Assembly: GCF_036053395.1 (NCBI RefSeq)
Contig: NZ_CP107942.1
Coordinates: 7,830,501-7,894,500, forward strand
Length of the DNA stretch: 64,000 bases
Direction of reading: 5' to 3'
From: Actinoplanes sp. NBC_00393
Lineage (GTDB): Bacteria; Actinomycetota; Actinomycetes; Mycobacteriales; Micromonosporaceae
Positions within the stretch are counted from its first letter, which is position 1. Each line of letters opens with the position of its first letter. A program made the translations under genes and the position numbers. Shown here one piece after another: positions 27,398 to 36,251 of this stretch. The notes beneath the pieces are model-generated. The model was not told the DNA's origin. It worked only from the letters and a program-made list of their open reading frames with translations, and did not search any database.

Positions 27398-27416
27398 AAC
27401 CGGCTGACAGCCGGTT
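27398..27416 (-). terminator. Hairpin downstream of thrC
   Basis: AACCGGCT-GAC-AGCCGGTT forms an 8-bp perfect stem 9 nt past the thrC stop codon (27425). A second short palindrome, TCCCTCC-A-GGAGGGA, sits at 27374-27388 just beyond it. There is no T-tract, so it may only protect or stabilise the 3' end. Confidence 0.5.
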
Positions 27417-27424
27417 ACACAGAG

Positions 27425-28708
27425 CTATCCCAGCAGGCCAGCTTCGCGGGCTCCACGCAGCGACGGTTTGATCGTGTGTGTCGGTCCAACCTGGCCGGCA
27501 ACGGCGTCGAGAGTCTTCAGACCCTCGCCGGTGTTGTAGACGACGGTCTCCTTCGCCGGGTCGAGCTTGCCACTCGCCACGAGCTTCTTGAGCACGGCGA
27601 CCGTGGTGCCGCCGGCGGTCTCGGCGAAGATGCCGGTCGTCTCGGCGAGCAGCCGGATGCCCTCGCGGATCTCGTCGTCGTCGGCGAAGTCCATCCAGCC
27701 GCCGGTCCGCTTGACCGCCTCGATCGCGTACGGCCCCGCGGACGGGTCGCCGATGTTGAGCGACTTGGCGATGCCGGTCGGCTTCACCGGGGTGATCACA
27801 TCGGTGTCGTTGTGCAGCGCCGTGGCGATCGGGTTGCAGCCGGCCGACTGGGCGCCGAACACCGTCCAGCCGCCCTCCGGCGCCTCGACCAGTCCGATCT
27901 CGACCAGCTCGGTGAACGCCTTGTCCACCTTGGTGAGCAGCTCACCCGAGGCCATCGGGATGACCACCTGGGCCGGGATGCGCCAGCCGAGCTGCTCGGC
28001 CACCTCGTAGCCCAGCGTCTTGGAGCCCTCGGCGTAGAACGGCCGCACGTTCACGTTGACGAACGCGGTGTCCTCGAACTCGTCGGTCTCGACCAGCTCG
28101 CTGCACAACCGGTTCACGTCGTCGTAGGAGCCCTCGATGGCGACCAGGCCCCCGCCGTACACCGCGGTGGTGATGATCTTGCCCGGCTCCAGGTCGGCCG
28201 GGATGAAGACGATGCTCGGCACACCGGCCCGGGCGGCGTGGGCGGCCACCGAGTTGGCCAGGTTGCCGGTGGAGGCGCAGGAGAACCGGGTGAAGCCCAG
28301 CTCCTTGGCGGCGGTCAGGGCCACCGAGACGACCCGGTCCTTGAACGAGTGCGTCGGGTTGGCCGAGTCGTCCTTCACGTACAGCGGGGCCTGCAGGCCG
28401 ACCGCGGCGGCCAGGGCCGGTGCGCTGACCAGCGGGGTGAGGCCGGGGTTGAGGCTCACCCGGGTGGCCGGGTCCTGCCCGGCGGGCAGCAGCCCCGCGT
28501 AACGCCAGATGTTCTGCGGGCCCGCCTCGATCTGGGCCCGGGTGACCCGCGCGAGCGACGCCTCGTCGTAGGCGACCTCGAGCGGGCCGAAACACTCGTA
28601 ACAGGCGTGCTGCGCGGCCAGCGGGTACTCCGCGCCGCAGGCACGACAGACGAGGCCACGAGCGGGCGAGGTGGTGGTAGCGCTGGGTGCGTTGACGGTA
28701 GACGTCAT
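27425..28708 (-). CDS. thrC: Threonine synthase
   Basis: PLP enzyme converting O-phospho-L-homoserine to L-threonine and phosphate, 427 residues. It has the N-terminal Cys4-type element CRACGAEYPLAAQHACYECF found in the plant-like/actinobacterial class. The PLP lysine is in NPTHSFKDRVVSVALTAAK (near residue 124), with the phosphate-binding CASTGNLANSVAAHAARAG. ATG 28708 is chosen because GGGAAGG lies 5 nt upstream. Directly upstream is a SAM-I riboswitch whose closing stem ends at 28722, so expression should fall when SAM is abundant. Pathway link: Met and Thr share homoserine. Confidence 0.95.
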   Translation of the reverse strand: MTSTVNAPSATTTSPARGLVCRACGAEYPLAAQHACYECFGPLEVAYDEASLARVTRAQIEAGPQNIWRYAGLLPAGQDPATRVSLNPGLTPLVSAPALAAAVGLQAPLYVKDDSANPTHSFKDRVVSVALTAAKELGFTRFSCASTGNLANSVAAHAARAGVPSIVFIPADLEPGKIITTAVYGGGLVAIEGSYDDVNRLCSELVETDEFEDTAFVNVNVRPFYAEGSKTLGYEVAEQLGWRIPAQVVIPMASGELLTKVDKAFTELVEIGLVEAPEGGWTVFGAQSAGCNPIATALHNDTDVITPVKPTGIAKSLNIGDPSAGPYAIEAVKRTGGWMDFADDDEIREGIRLLAETTGIFAETAGGTTVAVLKKLVASGKLDPAKETVVYNTGEGLKTLDAVAGQVGPTHTIKPSLRGAREAGLLG

Positions 28709-28721
28709 CGAGGCCTTCCCT

Positions 28722-28856
28722 CTCATCTTTCCCCGCGGCGACCTGCCGAAACGGGGACGGAATTAGCACCTGCTCACGCGGCGGCCTCGTCATCGAGACA
28801 TGCGTGGTGGTTGCCGGGGCGTCAACGGGCCGTATCCCTCAGCCCCTCTGGATGAG
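28722..28856 (-). promoter_or_regulatory. SAM-I (S-box) riboswitch controlling thrC
   Basis: On the minus strand the element opens with CTCATC (P1 5' strand, 28851-28856). It runs through CAGAGGGGCTGAGGGA and GGCCCGTTGACGCCCCGGCA followed by ACC, then the J3/4-P4 marker GGTGCTAATTCC, a TCCCCG...CGGGGA stem (P4), and closes with AAAGATGAG (P1 3' strand, 28722-28727). All S-box landmarks are in order. The thrC Shine-Dalgarno GGGAAGG begins right after P1 and the ATG is 13 nt away, which favours translational control. CGAGGCC inside the aptamer (28783-28789) is complementary to GGCCTCG at the start region (28709-28715), a candidate switching pair. Confidence 0.93.
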
Positions 28857-29233
28857 GTATTCAGTTGTTTCCCACACCTTACGACGAGATTCCGTGAACG
28901 CCATCACGAGTTCCCGAGGTGTGAGCGACTTCCCTCTCCCCGGCAGGCTGTCCCCCAACCAAGATCAATTCAAGATCAGAATGTCGCATCCGGGTGCCGG
29001 GTACAGGCCGTCGCTCCCGCCGAGGGCCCGGCCCGGCTCGCTGGCCGCTACGCGTCCAAACCGCTCCCCGCCCCGGGCGACCTGGGTGCCTGGTTGCGCT
29101 CACCCCAAACCCCACCCCACCCGCCCTGCCTTCACCTCAGCCCAGGCGTCTAACCGGGCTGGCGTAACCAGCGTGAGCTACGGCCCGGGGGTGGCTGGCC
29201 GCCGGCGGGGCGCCGGGGACGGCGGTGGGACGG
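28857..29233. other. Intergenic region upstream of the thrC riboswitch
   Basis: 377 bp without a supported gene. Nearest to the riboswitch, minus-strand TAAGGT (about 27 nt before P1) could be the thrC -10. At 28968-28990 there is an A+T-rich direct repeat of AAGATCA with 11-bp spacing. At 29158-29172 GCTGG-CGTAA-CCAGC could be a weak 3' hairpin for the ABC permease. The middle part (29030-29150) is C-rich with no coding bias I trust. Confidence 0.3.
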
Positions 29234-30103
29234 TCAGGAGGTGACGTCCTTGCGGGTGAAGCGGTAGAAGGCCAGCGACCACAGCAGCGCGGCGTAGACG
29301 ACCGCTGAGATCGCGCCCTTGGCCAGGTCCTCGGTCTGGACCGGGGTGGAGAGGATGCCACGCCAGGCGTCCGTGTAGTGGGTGGGCAGGATGTTGCGGA
29401 TGCTGCCCAGGGCGGTGATCTGGTCCAGGATGCTGGAGAGGATCCAGAGCATCACCGCACCGCCGACCGCGCCCAGGGCCGCGTCGGTCAGCACCGACAG
29501 CAGGAACGCCAGGCCGGCCACGACCAGCAGGGTCACCGCGAGGTACGCCAGGATGCCCAGCAACCGCAGCAGTCCCTCAGCGGGCGGGATCTCCGCCGCG
29601 ATGGTGCTGCCCAGCGGCCCCCAGCCGTAGCGCACGGTGCCGATCAGCAGGCCCGTGCCGGCGAGCAGGAGCAGGGCGAAGAGCGAGTACCCGGCGGCGA
29701 CGATCAGCTTGACGCCGAGCAACCGGGCCCGCGGCACCGGGATGGCCAGCAGGTAGCGCAGGCTCCCCCAGCTGGCCTCGCTGGCCACGGTGTCGCCGAA
29801 GAACAGGGCGACCACCACGACCAGCAGGAACCCGGCCGACACCGCGAGGCAGAACAGCGTGAAGTTGAGCCCGCCCGAGGTGGCCAGGTCGGCGATGCTG
29901 CTGAACGCGCCACCGCCGTCGCCGTCCTCGTCGCCGCGGTTCTCGCCGCCGAACTCGAAGGCCAGCAGGATGATCACCGGCAGCAGCACCATGAACCCGA
30001 GAGCGAGTTGGGTGCGGCGGCGCGAGGCCTGCCGGCGTACCTCGGCCCAGATCGGCAGGGTGCGCGACGGCCGGTAGCCGGCCGCGGCTTCCAGCGTGCT
30101 CAT
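29234..30103 (-). CDS. ABC-2 type transporter permease
   Basis: 289 residues with six predicted helices: GFMVLLPVIILLAFEFG, FTLFCLAVSAGFLLVVVVALFFGDTV, LLGVKLIVAAGYSLFALLLLAG, LAVTLLVVAGLAFLLSVL, AVGGAVMLWILSSI and a C-terminal span ending FYRFTRKDV. The EASWGSLRYLLAIPVPRARLL loop is the ABC-2 permease coupling region. It overlaps the fused hydrolase/ATPase gene by 4 bp and is its membrane partner. The substrate is unknown. Confidence 0.87.
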   Translation of the reverse strand: MSTLEAAAGYRPSRTLPIWAEVRRQASRRRTQLALGFMVLLPVIILLAFEFGGENRGDEDGDGGGAFSSIADLATSGGLNFTLFCLAVSAGFLLVVVVALFFGDTVASEASWGSLRYLLAIPVPRARLLGVKLIVAAGYSLFALLLLAGTGLLIGTVRYGWGPLGSTIAAEIPPAEGLLRLLGILAYLAVTLLVVAGLAFLLSVLTDAALGAVGGAVMLWILSSILDQITALGSIRNILPTHYTDAWRGILSTPVQTEDLAKGAISAVVYAALLWSLAFYRFTRKDVTS

Positions 30104-32877
30104 CGGTCCCCACTTCCTCGGGAGTTGTCGCCGACCAGCGACAGGAACGCGTCCTCCAGGCGGCGGCGCGGCACCAGCCGGTCCACCCCGATGCCGGCCT
30201 CGACCAGGGAGGCGACCAGCTCGGAGCGGGCGGTCCCGTTCATGTCGACGATCAGGCCGCTGGCGCCTTCCGGCTTCACCGACCGCACGCCGAGGTCCTC
30301 CAGGACGCGGGTGGCGGCCGGTACGTCGGACACGTCGAGCTGCACCGACGGCGACTCCCCGACGATCTCGCTGACCGGCCCGGACGCGACGATCCGCCCC
30401 TTGTTGACCACCACGGCGTGGGTGCAGGTCTGTTCCACCTCGGCGAGCAGGTGGCTGGAGACGAGCACGGCCCGGCCGTCGGTGGCGTACCGCTGGAGGA
30501 CCCGGCGCATCTCGGCGATCTGCGGCGGGTCGAGCCCGTCCGTCGGCTCGTCGAGCACCAGCAGTTCCGGCAGCCCGAGCATGGCCTGGGCGATGGCGAG
30601 CCGCTGGCGCATGCCGTGGCTGTACTTGCGGGTCTTGCGGTGCACCGAGTCACCGAGGCCGGCGATCTCCAGAGCCTCGTCGAAGCGGGCGTCCGCCCAC
30701 GGCCGGCCGGTGGCCTGCCAGTACGCCTTCAGGTTCTGGTAGCCGCTGAGGTGCGGCAGGAAGCCGGGCCCTTCGACCAGCGCGCCGACCCGGGACAGGA
30801 TCGGCGCGCCCGGGACCAGCCGGTGCCCGAAGACGTGGATCTCGCCCTCGGTCGGCTGGGTCAGGCCCATCAGCACCCGCAGCGTGGTGGTCTTGCCGGC
30901 GCCGTTGGGCCCGAGCAGGCCGACGACCTGCCCCCGCTCGACGGTGAAGCCGATCTCCTGGACCGCCACGAACCCGTCCCCGTACGCCTTGCGCAGCCCT
31001 CGGACGACGAGCGGGGTGTCCGCGTACTCCTCGGTGACGGTGACGTCGCGCCGCCGATGCCGAACCCGGTTGACCAGCAGCAACACGACGAGGCCGAGCA
31101 GGAGCACACCGACGACGGCGGCCAGGACGTACCACCAGATGCTGCCGGGATCGGCGATCGGCGTACCGGTCAGCGTCGGCAGGACCAGGGCCGGCTCCAC
31201 CGCGACGGTGTACGTGGCGGGCTGCGCGGGCGTGAGGAAGGCCTGGTCAGAGGTGGCGACCGCCACGCGTACCGAATGTCCTGCCTCGATCTGGCGGACG
31301 ATCGCCGGAAGCGTCACGGTGACCGGTTCGGCGTCGGCGATGTCGGCCGGCAGGCCGGTGAGCCGGACCGGCGCCACCAGGCCGGCGCTGAGCGTGGCCG
31401 TGCCGTTCGCGTCGACGTCGTAGAGCTTGACGAAGACGACCGCCTCGCCGGTCGGCGACGCCGCCCGCAGGCGGACCGTCGGCGAGCCGGCGACCTCGAC
31501 CGGGCCGGTCAGCGGCGCCGACTGGAAGACGGCGTGCTGACCCGCGACGTCGAGCGCGACACCGCCGCTGAGCAGCGAACTGAGCCGGCTGGTGAGGCCG
31601 GGCATCGAGGAGATGGCGCCCGGGTTCCCGTTCGGCGGGTTGGCGATCGGCTGCGCCGATCCCTGCAGGGTGATCTCGGTGCTTCCGGTGCCGGCCAGTC
31701 CGGGGTACGCGTCAGCGGAGTACCCGTTGGTGACCAGACCTCGGTCCAGGGCGCTGAAGCCGGCCACCCGTGACCAGGTGAAATCGTCGGCGGGCGCCTC
31801 GCCCTCGCCCTTCAGGTAGTGGTCGAGCCACTGGACCGTGAGGTATTTGAGGCGATCCGAGTCCGAGGTGGGCCCCTCGCCGCCGTCGTGGCCGCCGGTG
31901 AACCAGGCGACCCGGACCGGGGTGCCGGTCGCGGCGATGCCCTTGGCGTTGGCGTCCGCCTCGGAGAGCGGGAAGAGCGTGTCGACGGCGCCCTGGATCA
32001 GCAGCGTCGGCGCTTTGATCTTGTCGAGGACCGTGGCCGGGCTGGATCTGCGCAGCAGGGCGAGGGTGTTCTCGTCCGGGATGCCGGTGGTGGCCATCTG
32101 CAGGTACGCCTTGCAGATGTCCTCGGCGAACCGGCCGCAGGCGGGATCACCGGTCATCTCGGCAGGCGGGGCGCCGGCGCCGAGCGCGGCATCCGACAGC
32201 GAGGCGGTGCCGTTGCCGAAGAAGTAGCCGGCCCAGCTCTTCTTGAAGACACCGGCCGCATCGGTCGCCGCGGACTGCGGGACCAGGGCGGTGCCCAGGT
32301 CGTTCCAGGTGATCTGCGGGACGATCGCGTCGACCCGCTGGTCCTGGCCGGCCAGCAGCAGGGCGAGCGCGCCGCCGTACGAGCCGCCGACGACGGCGAC
32401 GCGGGGGTCGCCGGATCCGTCGGTGGTCACCTCGGGCCGGGCGGCCAGCCAGTCGAGCAGGCCCTGGGCGTCCTTGACCTCGTAGTCCGGGTTGTTCAGG
32501 TGGATCTCGCCGCCGCTGCGGCCGAAGCCGCGGGCGGTCCAGGCCAGCACCGCGTACCCGCGGTCGGCGAGCGACTCGGCGTCCGCGCGGACCGAGTTCT
32601 TGCTGCCGCCGAAGCCGTGCGCCAGCAGCACCGCCGGAACCTTCCCGGAGCGCTCCCGGGGCAGGTAGAAGCGGGCGTCCAGCTCGACCGGCTGATCACC
32701 GGCCGGCCCGGAACGGATCGTGAGCAGCAGATCCTCTTCGGTCCACGAGTCACGCTCCGGGCGTACGGCCCAGACGGCCGCGGCGGCGATCAGGAACAAC
32801 GCCACCACGGCAGCGATCGCCCGGCGCCGGGTGAGCCGGGGCAGCGCACGGCGCAACCCGGCGGTCAGGGCAGACAT
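30100..32877 (-). CDS. Secreted-type alpha/beta hydrolase fused to ABC-transporter ATPase
   Basis: 925 residues with two enzymes in one chain. An N-terminal anchor (about 18-35, AVVALFLIAAAAVWAV) precedes a CocE/NonD-type hydrolase: LLAHGFGGSKNS, the nucleophile elbow VVGGSYGGAL (Ser near 168), ADTLFPLS-like acid loop and GGHDGGEGP for His. A beta-sandwich like the X-Pro dipeptidyl-peptidase C-terminal domain follows (about 420-590). A second span (YVLAAVVGVLLLGLVVLLLV, about 600-620) then leads to a cytoplasmic ABC ATPase with GPNGAGKTT (about 656), YSHGMRQRL and LLVLDEPTDGLDP. The hydrolase would lie outside and the ATPase inside. TAGCGT lies 7 nt before ATG 32877 (leaderless). Confidence 0.88.
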   Translation of the reverse strand: MSALTAGLRRALPRLTRRRAIAAVVALFLIAAAAVWAVRPERDSWTEEDLLLTIRSGPAGDQPVELDARFYLPRERSGKVPAVLLAHGFGGSKNSVRADAESLADRGYAVLAWTARGFGRSGGEIHLNNPDYEVKDAQGLLDWLAARPEVTTDGSGDPRVAVVGGSYGGALALLLAGQDQRVDAIVPQITWNDLGTALVPQSAATDAAGVFKKSWAGYFFGNGTASLSDAALGAGAPPAEMTGDPACGRFAEDICKAYLQMATTGIPDENTLALLRRSSPATVLDKIKAPTLLIQGAVDTLFPLSEADANAKGIAATGTPVRVAWFTGGHDGGEGPTSDSDRLKYLTVQWLDHYLKGEGEAPADDFTWSRVAGFSALDRGLVTNGYSADAYPGLAGTGSTEITLQGSAQPIANPPNGNPGAISSMPGLTSRLSSLLSGGVALDVAGQHAVFQSAPLTGPVEVAGSPTVRLRAASPTGEAVVFVKLYDVDANGTATLSAGLVAPVRLTGLPADIADAEPVTVTLPAIVRQIEAGHSVRVAVATSDQAFLTPAQPATYTVAVEPALVLPTLTGTPIADPGSIWWYVLAAVVGVLLLGLVVLLLVNRVRHRRRDVTVTEEYADTPLVVRGLRKAYGDGFVAVQEIGFTVERGQVVGLLGPNGAGKTTTLRVLMGLTQPTEGEIHVFGHRLVPGAPILSRVGALVEGPGFLPHLSGYQNLKAYWQATGRPWADARFDEALEIAGLGDSVHRKTRKYSHGMRQRLAIAQAMLGLPELLVLDEPTDGLDPPQIAEMRRVLQRYATDGRAVLVSSHLLAEVEQTCTHAVVVNKGRIVASGPVSEIVGESPSVQLDVSDVPAATRVLEDLGVRSVKPEGASGLIVDMNGTARSELVASLVEAGIGVDRLVPRRRLEDAFLSLVGDNSRGSGDR

Positions 32878-32923
32878 GGCGCAAACGCTAGCCGCACGCG
32901 GCTGAGCGATGCCTGTGAACCGG

Positions 32924-33559
32924 TCAGCAGCCCGTGCCGGAGGTGAAGTTCTTCTCCACGCTGGCGGCCAGGCCACCGGCCACCGCGGTCACCTTGTCCG
33001 CGCTGGTCGAGAAGATCAGCGCGTTCGTGCCGTCGACGACCTGCCAGGCCTGCGCGCCACCGGCGCCGCTGAGGAGCTTGCCGCTGGGGTACTTCGCCTG
33101 CGCGTCAGCGAGGGTCGAGCCGACTCCCACGCCGGTGCCGGTCCGCGCGTTCTCACTCTTGGTGACGAACACGGCCAGCTTGCCCTGGGCGAAGTACACG
33201 TCGGGCTTGCCGAACATGACGCTGCCGGTGGCGGCGGTGCAACCGGCGGCGTCCTTGAGACCGCTGACGCTGCCCGCGTCGACCAGCTCGGCCTGCGGCT
33301 CATCGACCTGGTAGGGCCCGAAACCACCCGCCGTGATCGTGAACGGGTTGAGCGCTCCGGCCGACGGCGCCTGGGCGTCGATGCCGCCCGGCCGTTCGAT
33401 ACCCGGCGGCGCCGTCTCGGCGACGTCGTCCGAGACGACCGGCGCGGCGGCCGGCGGAGCGGCGGCCTCGTTACCCGCCTTTTCCTCGTCGTCACTGCAC
33501 CCAGCGAGTGCGGTGAGTGCGAGCACGGCGGTCATCACAACGAGAGAACTGCGCCTCAT
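32924..33559 (-). CDS. Putative lipoprotein, unknown function
   Basis: 211 residues. The signal peptide ends in LTALAGC with Cys21 as lipidation site, followed by an acidic and Ala/Pro-rich tether (to about 70). The folded part contains ITAGGFGPYQVDEPQAELVDAG, LKDAAGCTAATG, VFVTKSENARTGTGVGVGS and ends in NFTSGTGC. Similar single-domain lipoproteins are common in Micromonosporaceae; none has a known role. ATG 33559 has GGGGAGG 6 nt upstream. It is divergent from the AAA ATPase gene. Confidence 0.8.
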   Translation of the reverse strand: MRRSSLVVMTAVLALTALAGCSDDEEKAGNEAAAPPAAAPVVSDDVAETAPPGIERPGGIDAQAPSAGALNPFTITAGGFGPYQVDEPQAELVDAGSVSGLKDAAGCTAATGSVMFGKPDVYFAQGKLAVFVTKSENARTGTGVGVGSTLADAQAKYPSGKLLSGAGGAQAWQVVDGTNALIFSTSADKVTAVAGGLAASVEKNFTSGTGC

Positions 33560-33639
33560 CAATGGCCTCCCCGAAGGCGTGGCAGAGCCGGATAGCGTGG
33601 ACACCGCATAGCCCCCACGATCAAACGGAGGCATCCGCG

Positions 33640-35847
33640 GTGGCTGATGATCTCACGCTGACGGTGACGCTGCGCCCCGCGGCCCTGGATGCACGTCGCG
33701 GCATCGTACGCCTACATCCCGAAGTGATGGCAGCCCTGGCGCTGCGCCCGGGCGATCCGGTACGCCTGACCGGCACCCGGACCACCGCCGGCATCGTCGC
33801 GCGCGCCGAGTCGTCCGCCAGCCGGGCCCTGCTCTACGCCGACGATCTCACCCTCGGCAACCTGGGCATGCGCGACGGCGGCCAGGTCACGGTCACGCCG
33901 GTGCCGGTCGTGGCGGCCCGCCGGGTCACCCTGTCCGGACCGCCGGAGATCGTCGCCGTGGTCTCGCCGGAGATGCTGCGGCTGGCGCTGCTGGGCAAGG
34001 TGGTCAGCGCCGGGGACGACGTCTCGCTGCTGCCGCAGGACGTGCTGCCGGAGGCTGGGCACCGATCCCTGGTCGAGGCCGCACGGCGCAGCCTGGCCAA
34101 CCGGGTGGGGTACGCGTGGACCAGCACCCTGCTGACCGTGACGGATCTCACCGACGCCGATGCCGCCCTGGTCACCATGGACACGGTCGTCGCCTGGCAA
34201 GACGGTCCGGCGTCGGCCGGCGGCACCGCCACCGCCAGCCCGTCCCGGGCCGGAGCGCCCGCCTCCACCGACCCCGAGGTGCCGCCGCCCAGCCTGGACG
34301 ACCTGCCCGGTTTGCGGGCCCAGGCCAAGGAGCTCGAGGAGCTGCTCGATCTCGGCTTCCACCACGGGGAGGTGCTGTCCCGGCTGGGCACCAAGGTGTC
34401 GCTGGGCGTACTGATCTCCGGTCCTTCGGGGTCCGGCAAGTCCGCGCTGGTCCGCGCGGTGAGCGCGGCGGTGGGCGCGCGGGTGCGGCCGATCTGGGCG
34501 CCGGAGCTGGCCGCGCTGACCAACAACGCTGCGGCCGCGCGGCTGCGCGAGCTGGCCCAGGATGTACGCGGTGACGGCCCCGCCGTCCTGCTGATCTCGG
34601 ATGTGGAGGCACTGGCCCCACGGGACGAGCCGGGCCCGATCTCCACGGTGTTCCGGCAGGTCCTGGCCGAGACGGTGGCGGACGGGGCAGCCGTGGTCTG
34701 CACCACCAGCCACCCGGAGTCGGTCGACCCGTCGCTGCGCGCGCCCGACCTGCTCGCCGTCCAGCTGACCGTGCCGCTGCCGGACTCCGCGATGCGCCGG
34801 GAACAGCTGGGCGCCCTGACTCGTGGGATGCCGCTGGCGGAGGACGTGCGGCTGGATGATGTCGCTGGGCGTACCCCCGGATTTGTCGCTGCCGACCTCG
34901 GCGCGCTCGCGCGCGAAGCCGGAGTGCGTGCCGCCTTGCGGCAGAAGGACGCGGAGTCACCCACCGTGACCATGGCGGATTTCGAGGCCGCGCTGGACGT
35001 GGTACGCCCGACGTCGATGGCCGAGTCCACCCTGGAAGTGGCCGCGGTGACCCTGGACGACGTGGGCGACATGGCCGACGTGAAACAGGTGCTCACCGAG
35101 TCGGTGCTGTGGCCGCTGACCTATCCGGACACGTTCGCCCGGCTCGGGGTCTCGCCGCCGCGCGGGGTGCTGCTCTACGGGCCGCCCGGCTGCGGCAAGA
35201 CGTACCTGGTGAAGGCCATCGCCGGGACCGGCAAGGCGAACGTGCTCTCGGTGAAGGGCGCGGAGCTGCTCAGCAAGTGGGTCGGCGACAGCGAACGGGC
35301 GGTCCGCGAGCTGTTCCGCCGGGCCCGGGAGGCGGCGCCGACCCTGGTCTTCCTGGACGAGGTGGACGCGCTGGCGCCCACCCGCGGGCAGGCCACCGAC
35401 GGCGGCACCACCGACCGGGTGGTGGCCGCCCTGCTCACCGAGCTCGACGGGGTCGAGGACCTGCGCAACGTCGTGGTGATCGGCGCCACCAACCGGCCCG
35501 ACCTGATCGATCCGGCCCTGCTGCGCCCGGGCCGGCTGGAACGGCTGGTCTACGTGCCGCCGCCGGACGCCGAGGCCCGCACCGCGATCCTGCGGGCGTC
35601 GGCCAAGGCGGTGCCGCTCGACGAGACGGTCGACCTGGTGAAGCTCGGGGCGGAACTGGAGGGCTTCTCGGCCGCCGACTGCGCGGCGCTGGTCCGCGAG
35701 TCCGCGCTGGCCGCGATGCGGGACTCGCTGGAGGCCTCGACGGTCACGGCCGGCAATGTGGCGACGGCCCGCAAGCGGGTGCGGGCGTCGCTCGACGCCG
35801 GCCAGGTGGCGTGGCTGGAGGCGTACGCCCAGACGCACCAGCCCTGA
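33640..35847 (+). CDS. Cdc48/VCP-like AAA ATPase with two AAA domains
   Basis: 735 residues. An N-terminal Cdc48-N-like beta domain (LTVTLRPAALDARRGIVRLH, LALRPGDPVRLTGTR) is followed by D1 and D2. D1 has Walker A GPSGSGKSAL (about 261) but its Walker B reads LLISDVEAL, replacing the usual Asp-Glu by Ser-Asp. D2 is canonical: GPPGCGKTYLVKAIAG (about 514), LVFLDEVDALAPTRG, VIGATNRPDLIDPALLRPGRLERLVY. It is an actinobacterial relative of archaeal Cdc48 and differs from Mpa/ARC. GTG 33640 has ACGGAGG 8 nt upstream. It is probably an unfoldase or remodeller; the partner is unknown. Confidence 0.92.
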   Translation: MADDLTLTVTLRPAALDARRGIVRLHPEVMAALALRPGDPVRLTGTRTTAGIVARAESSASRALLYADDLTLGNLGMRDGGQVTVTPVPVVAARRVTLSGPPEIVAVVSPEMLRLALLGKVVSAGDDVSLLPQDVLPEAGHRSLVEAARRSLANRVGYAWTSTLLTVTDLTDADAALVTMDTVVAWQDGPASAGGTATASPSRAGAPASTDPEVPPPSLDDLPGLRAQAKELEELLDLGFHHGEVLSRLGTKVSLGVLISGPSGSGKSALVRAVSAAVGARVRPIWAPELAALTNNAAAARLRELAQDVRGDGPAVLLISDVEALAPRDEPGPISTVFRQVLAETVADGAAVVCTTSHPESVDPSLRAPDLLAVQLTVPLPDSAMRREQLGALTRGMPLAEDVRLDDVAGRTPGFVAADLGALAREAGVRAALRQKDAESPTVTMADFEAALDVVRPTSMAESTLEVAAVTLDDVGDMADVKQVLTESVLWPLTYPDTFARLGVSPPRGVLLYGPPGCGKTYLVKAIAGTGKANVLSVKGAELLSKWVGDSERAVRELFRRAREAAPTLVFLDEVDALAPTRGQATDGGTTDRVVAALLTELDGVEDLRNVVVIGATNRPDLIDPALLRPGRLERLVYVPPPDAEARTAILRASAKAVPLDETVDLVKLGAELEGFSAADCAALVRESALAAMRDSLEASTVTAGNVATARKRVRASLDAGQVAWLEAYAQTHQP

Positions 35848-36180
35848 TCAGCGCCTCCGGGTGCGGGCGCGGGCCGACCGGAGCCGCCGCAGCCGCCCGA
35901 CCAGGACCGGGTCGTGCTCGAGCGCGGCCGGGTTGTCCAGCAGCGCGTTGAGGAGCTGGTAATAGCGGGTGGAGGAGAGCCCGAAGGTGTCCCGGATCGC
36001 CTGCTCCTTGGCGCCGGCATGCTTCCACCATTTCGCCTCGAAGGCGAGGATGCCCTGCTCCCGCTCGGTCAGCCCGGCCGACTCCGGCTCGGGCGCGGGC
36101 GGCAGCGCCTCGGACGGCTCCGCGGCACGCGGAACCGGAATGTGCTGCTGCTCTCCGGTCGGTTCGGCGGCGGGCTGCAT
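35848..36180 (-). CDS. DUF3263 domain protein
   Basis: 110 residues. An acidic Pro-rich N-terminus (about 1-45) precedes the DUF3263 domain: LTEREQGILAFEAKWWKHAGAKEQ, IRDTFGLSSTRYYQLLNALLD, HDPVLVGRLRRLR, with an Arg-rich tail. The domain looks like a helix-turn-helix (the region around LSSTRYYQLLN) and is common in actinobacteria without a known role. ATG 36180 has GGGAGT upstream. Its stop and the AAA gene stop are back to back (TGATCA at 35845-35850), so the genes converge with no spacer. Confidence 0.87.
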   Translation of the reverse strand: MQPAAEPTGEQQHIPVPRAAEPSEALPPAPEPESAGLTEREQGILAFEAKWWKHAGAKEQAIRDTFGLSSTRYYQLLNALLDNPAALEHDPVLVGRLRRLRSARARTRRR

Positions 36181-36251
36181 GGCACTCCCAAGTGGTGGAC
36201 GGGGAATCGTCAGCAGCATAAGCGCCCCCGACGATCCCCGCGTACGTTACC

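Noticed and set aside
28859..29119. Small ORFs upstream of the thrC riboswitch
   Set aside because: Short Pro/Arg-rich frames on both strands without ribosome sites; no coding signal beyond GC bias.
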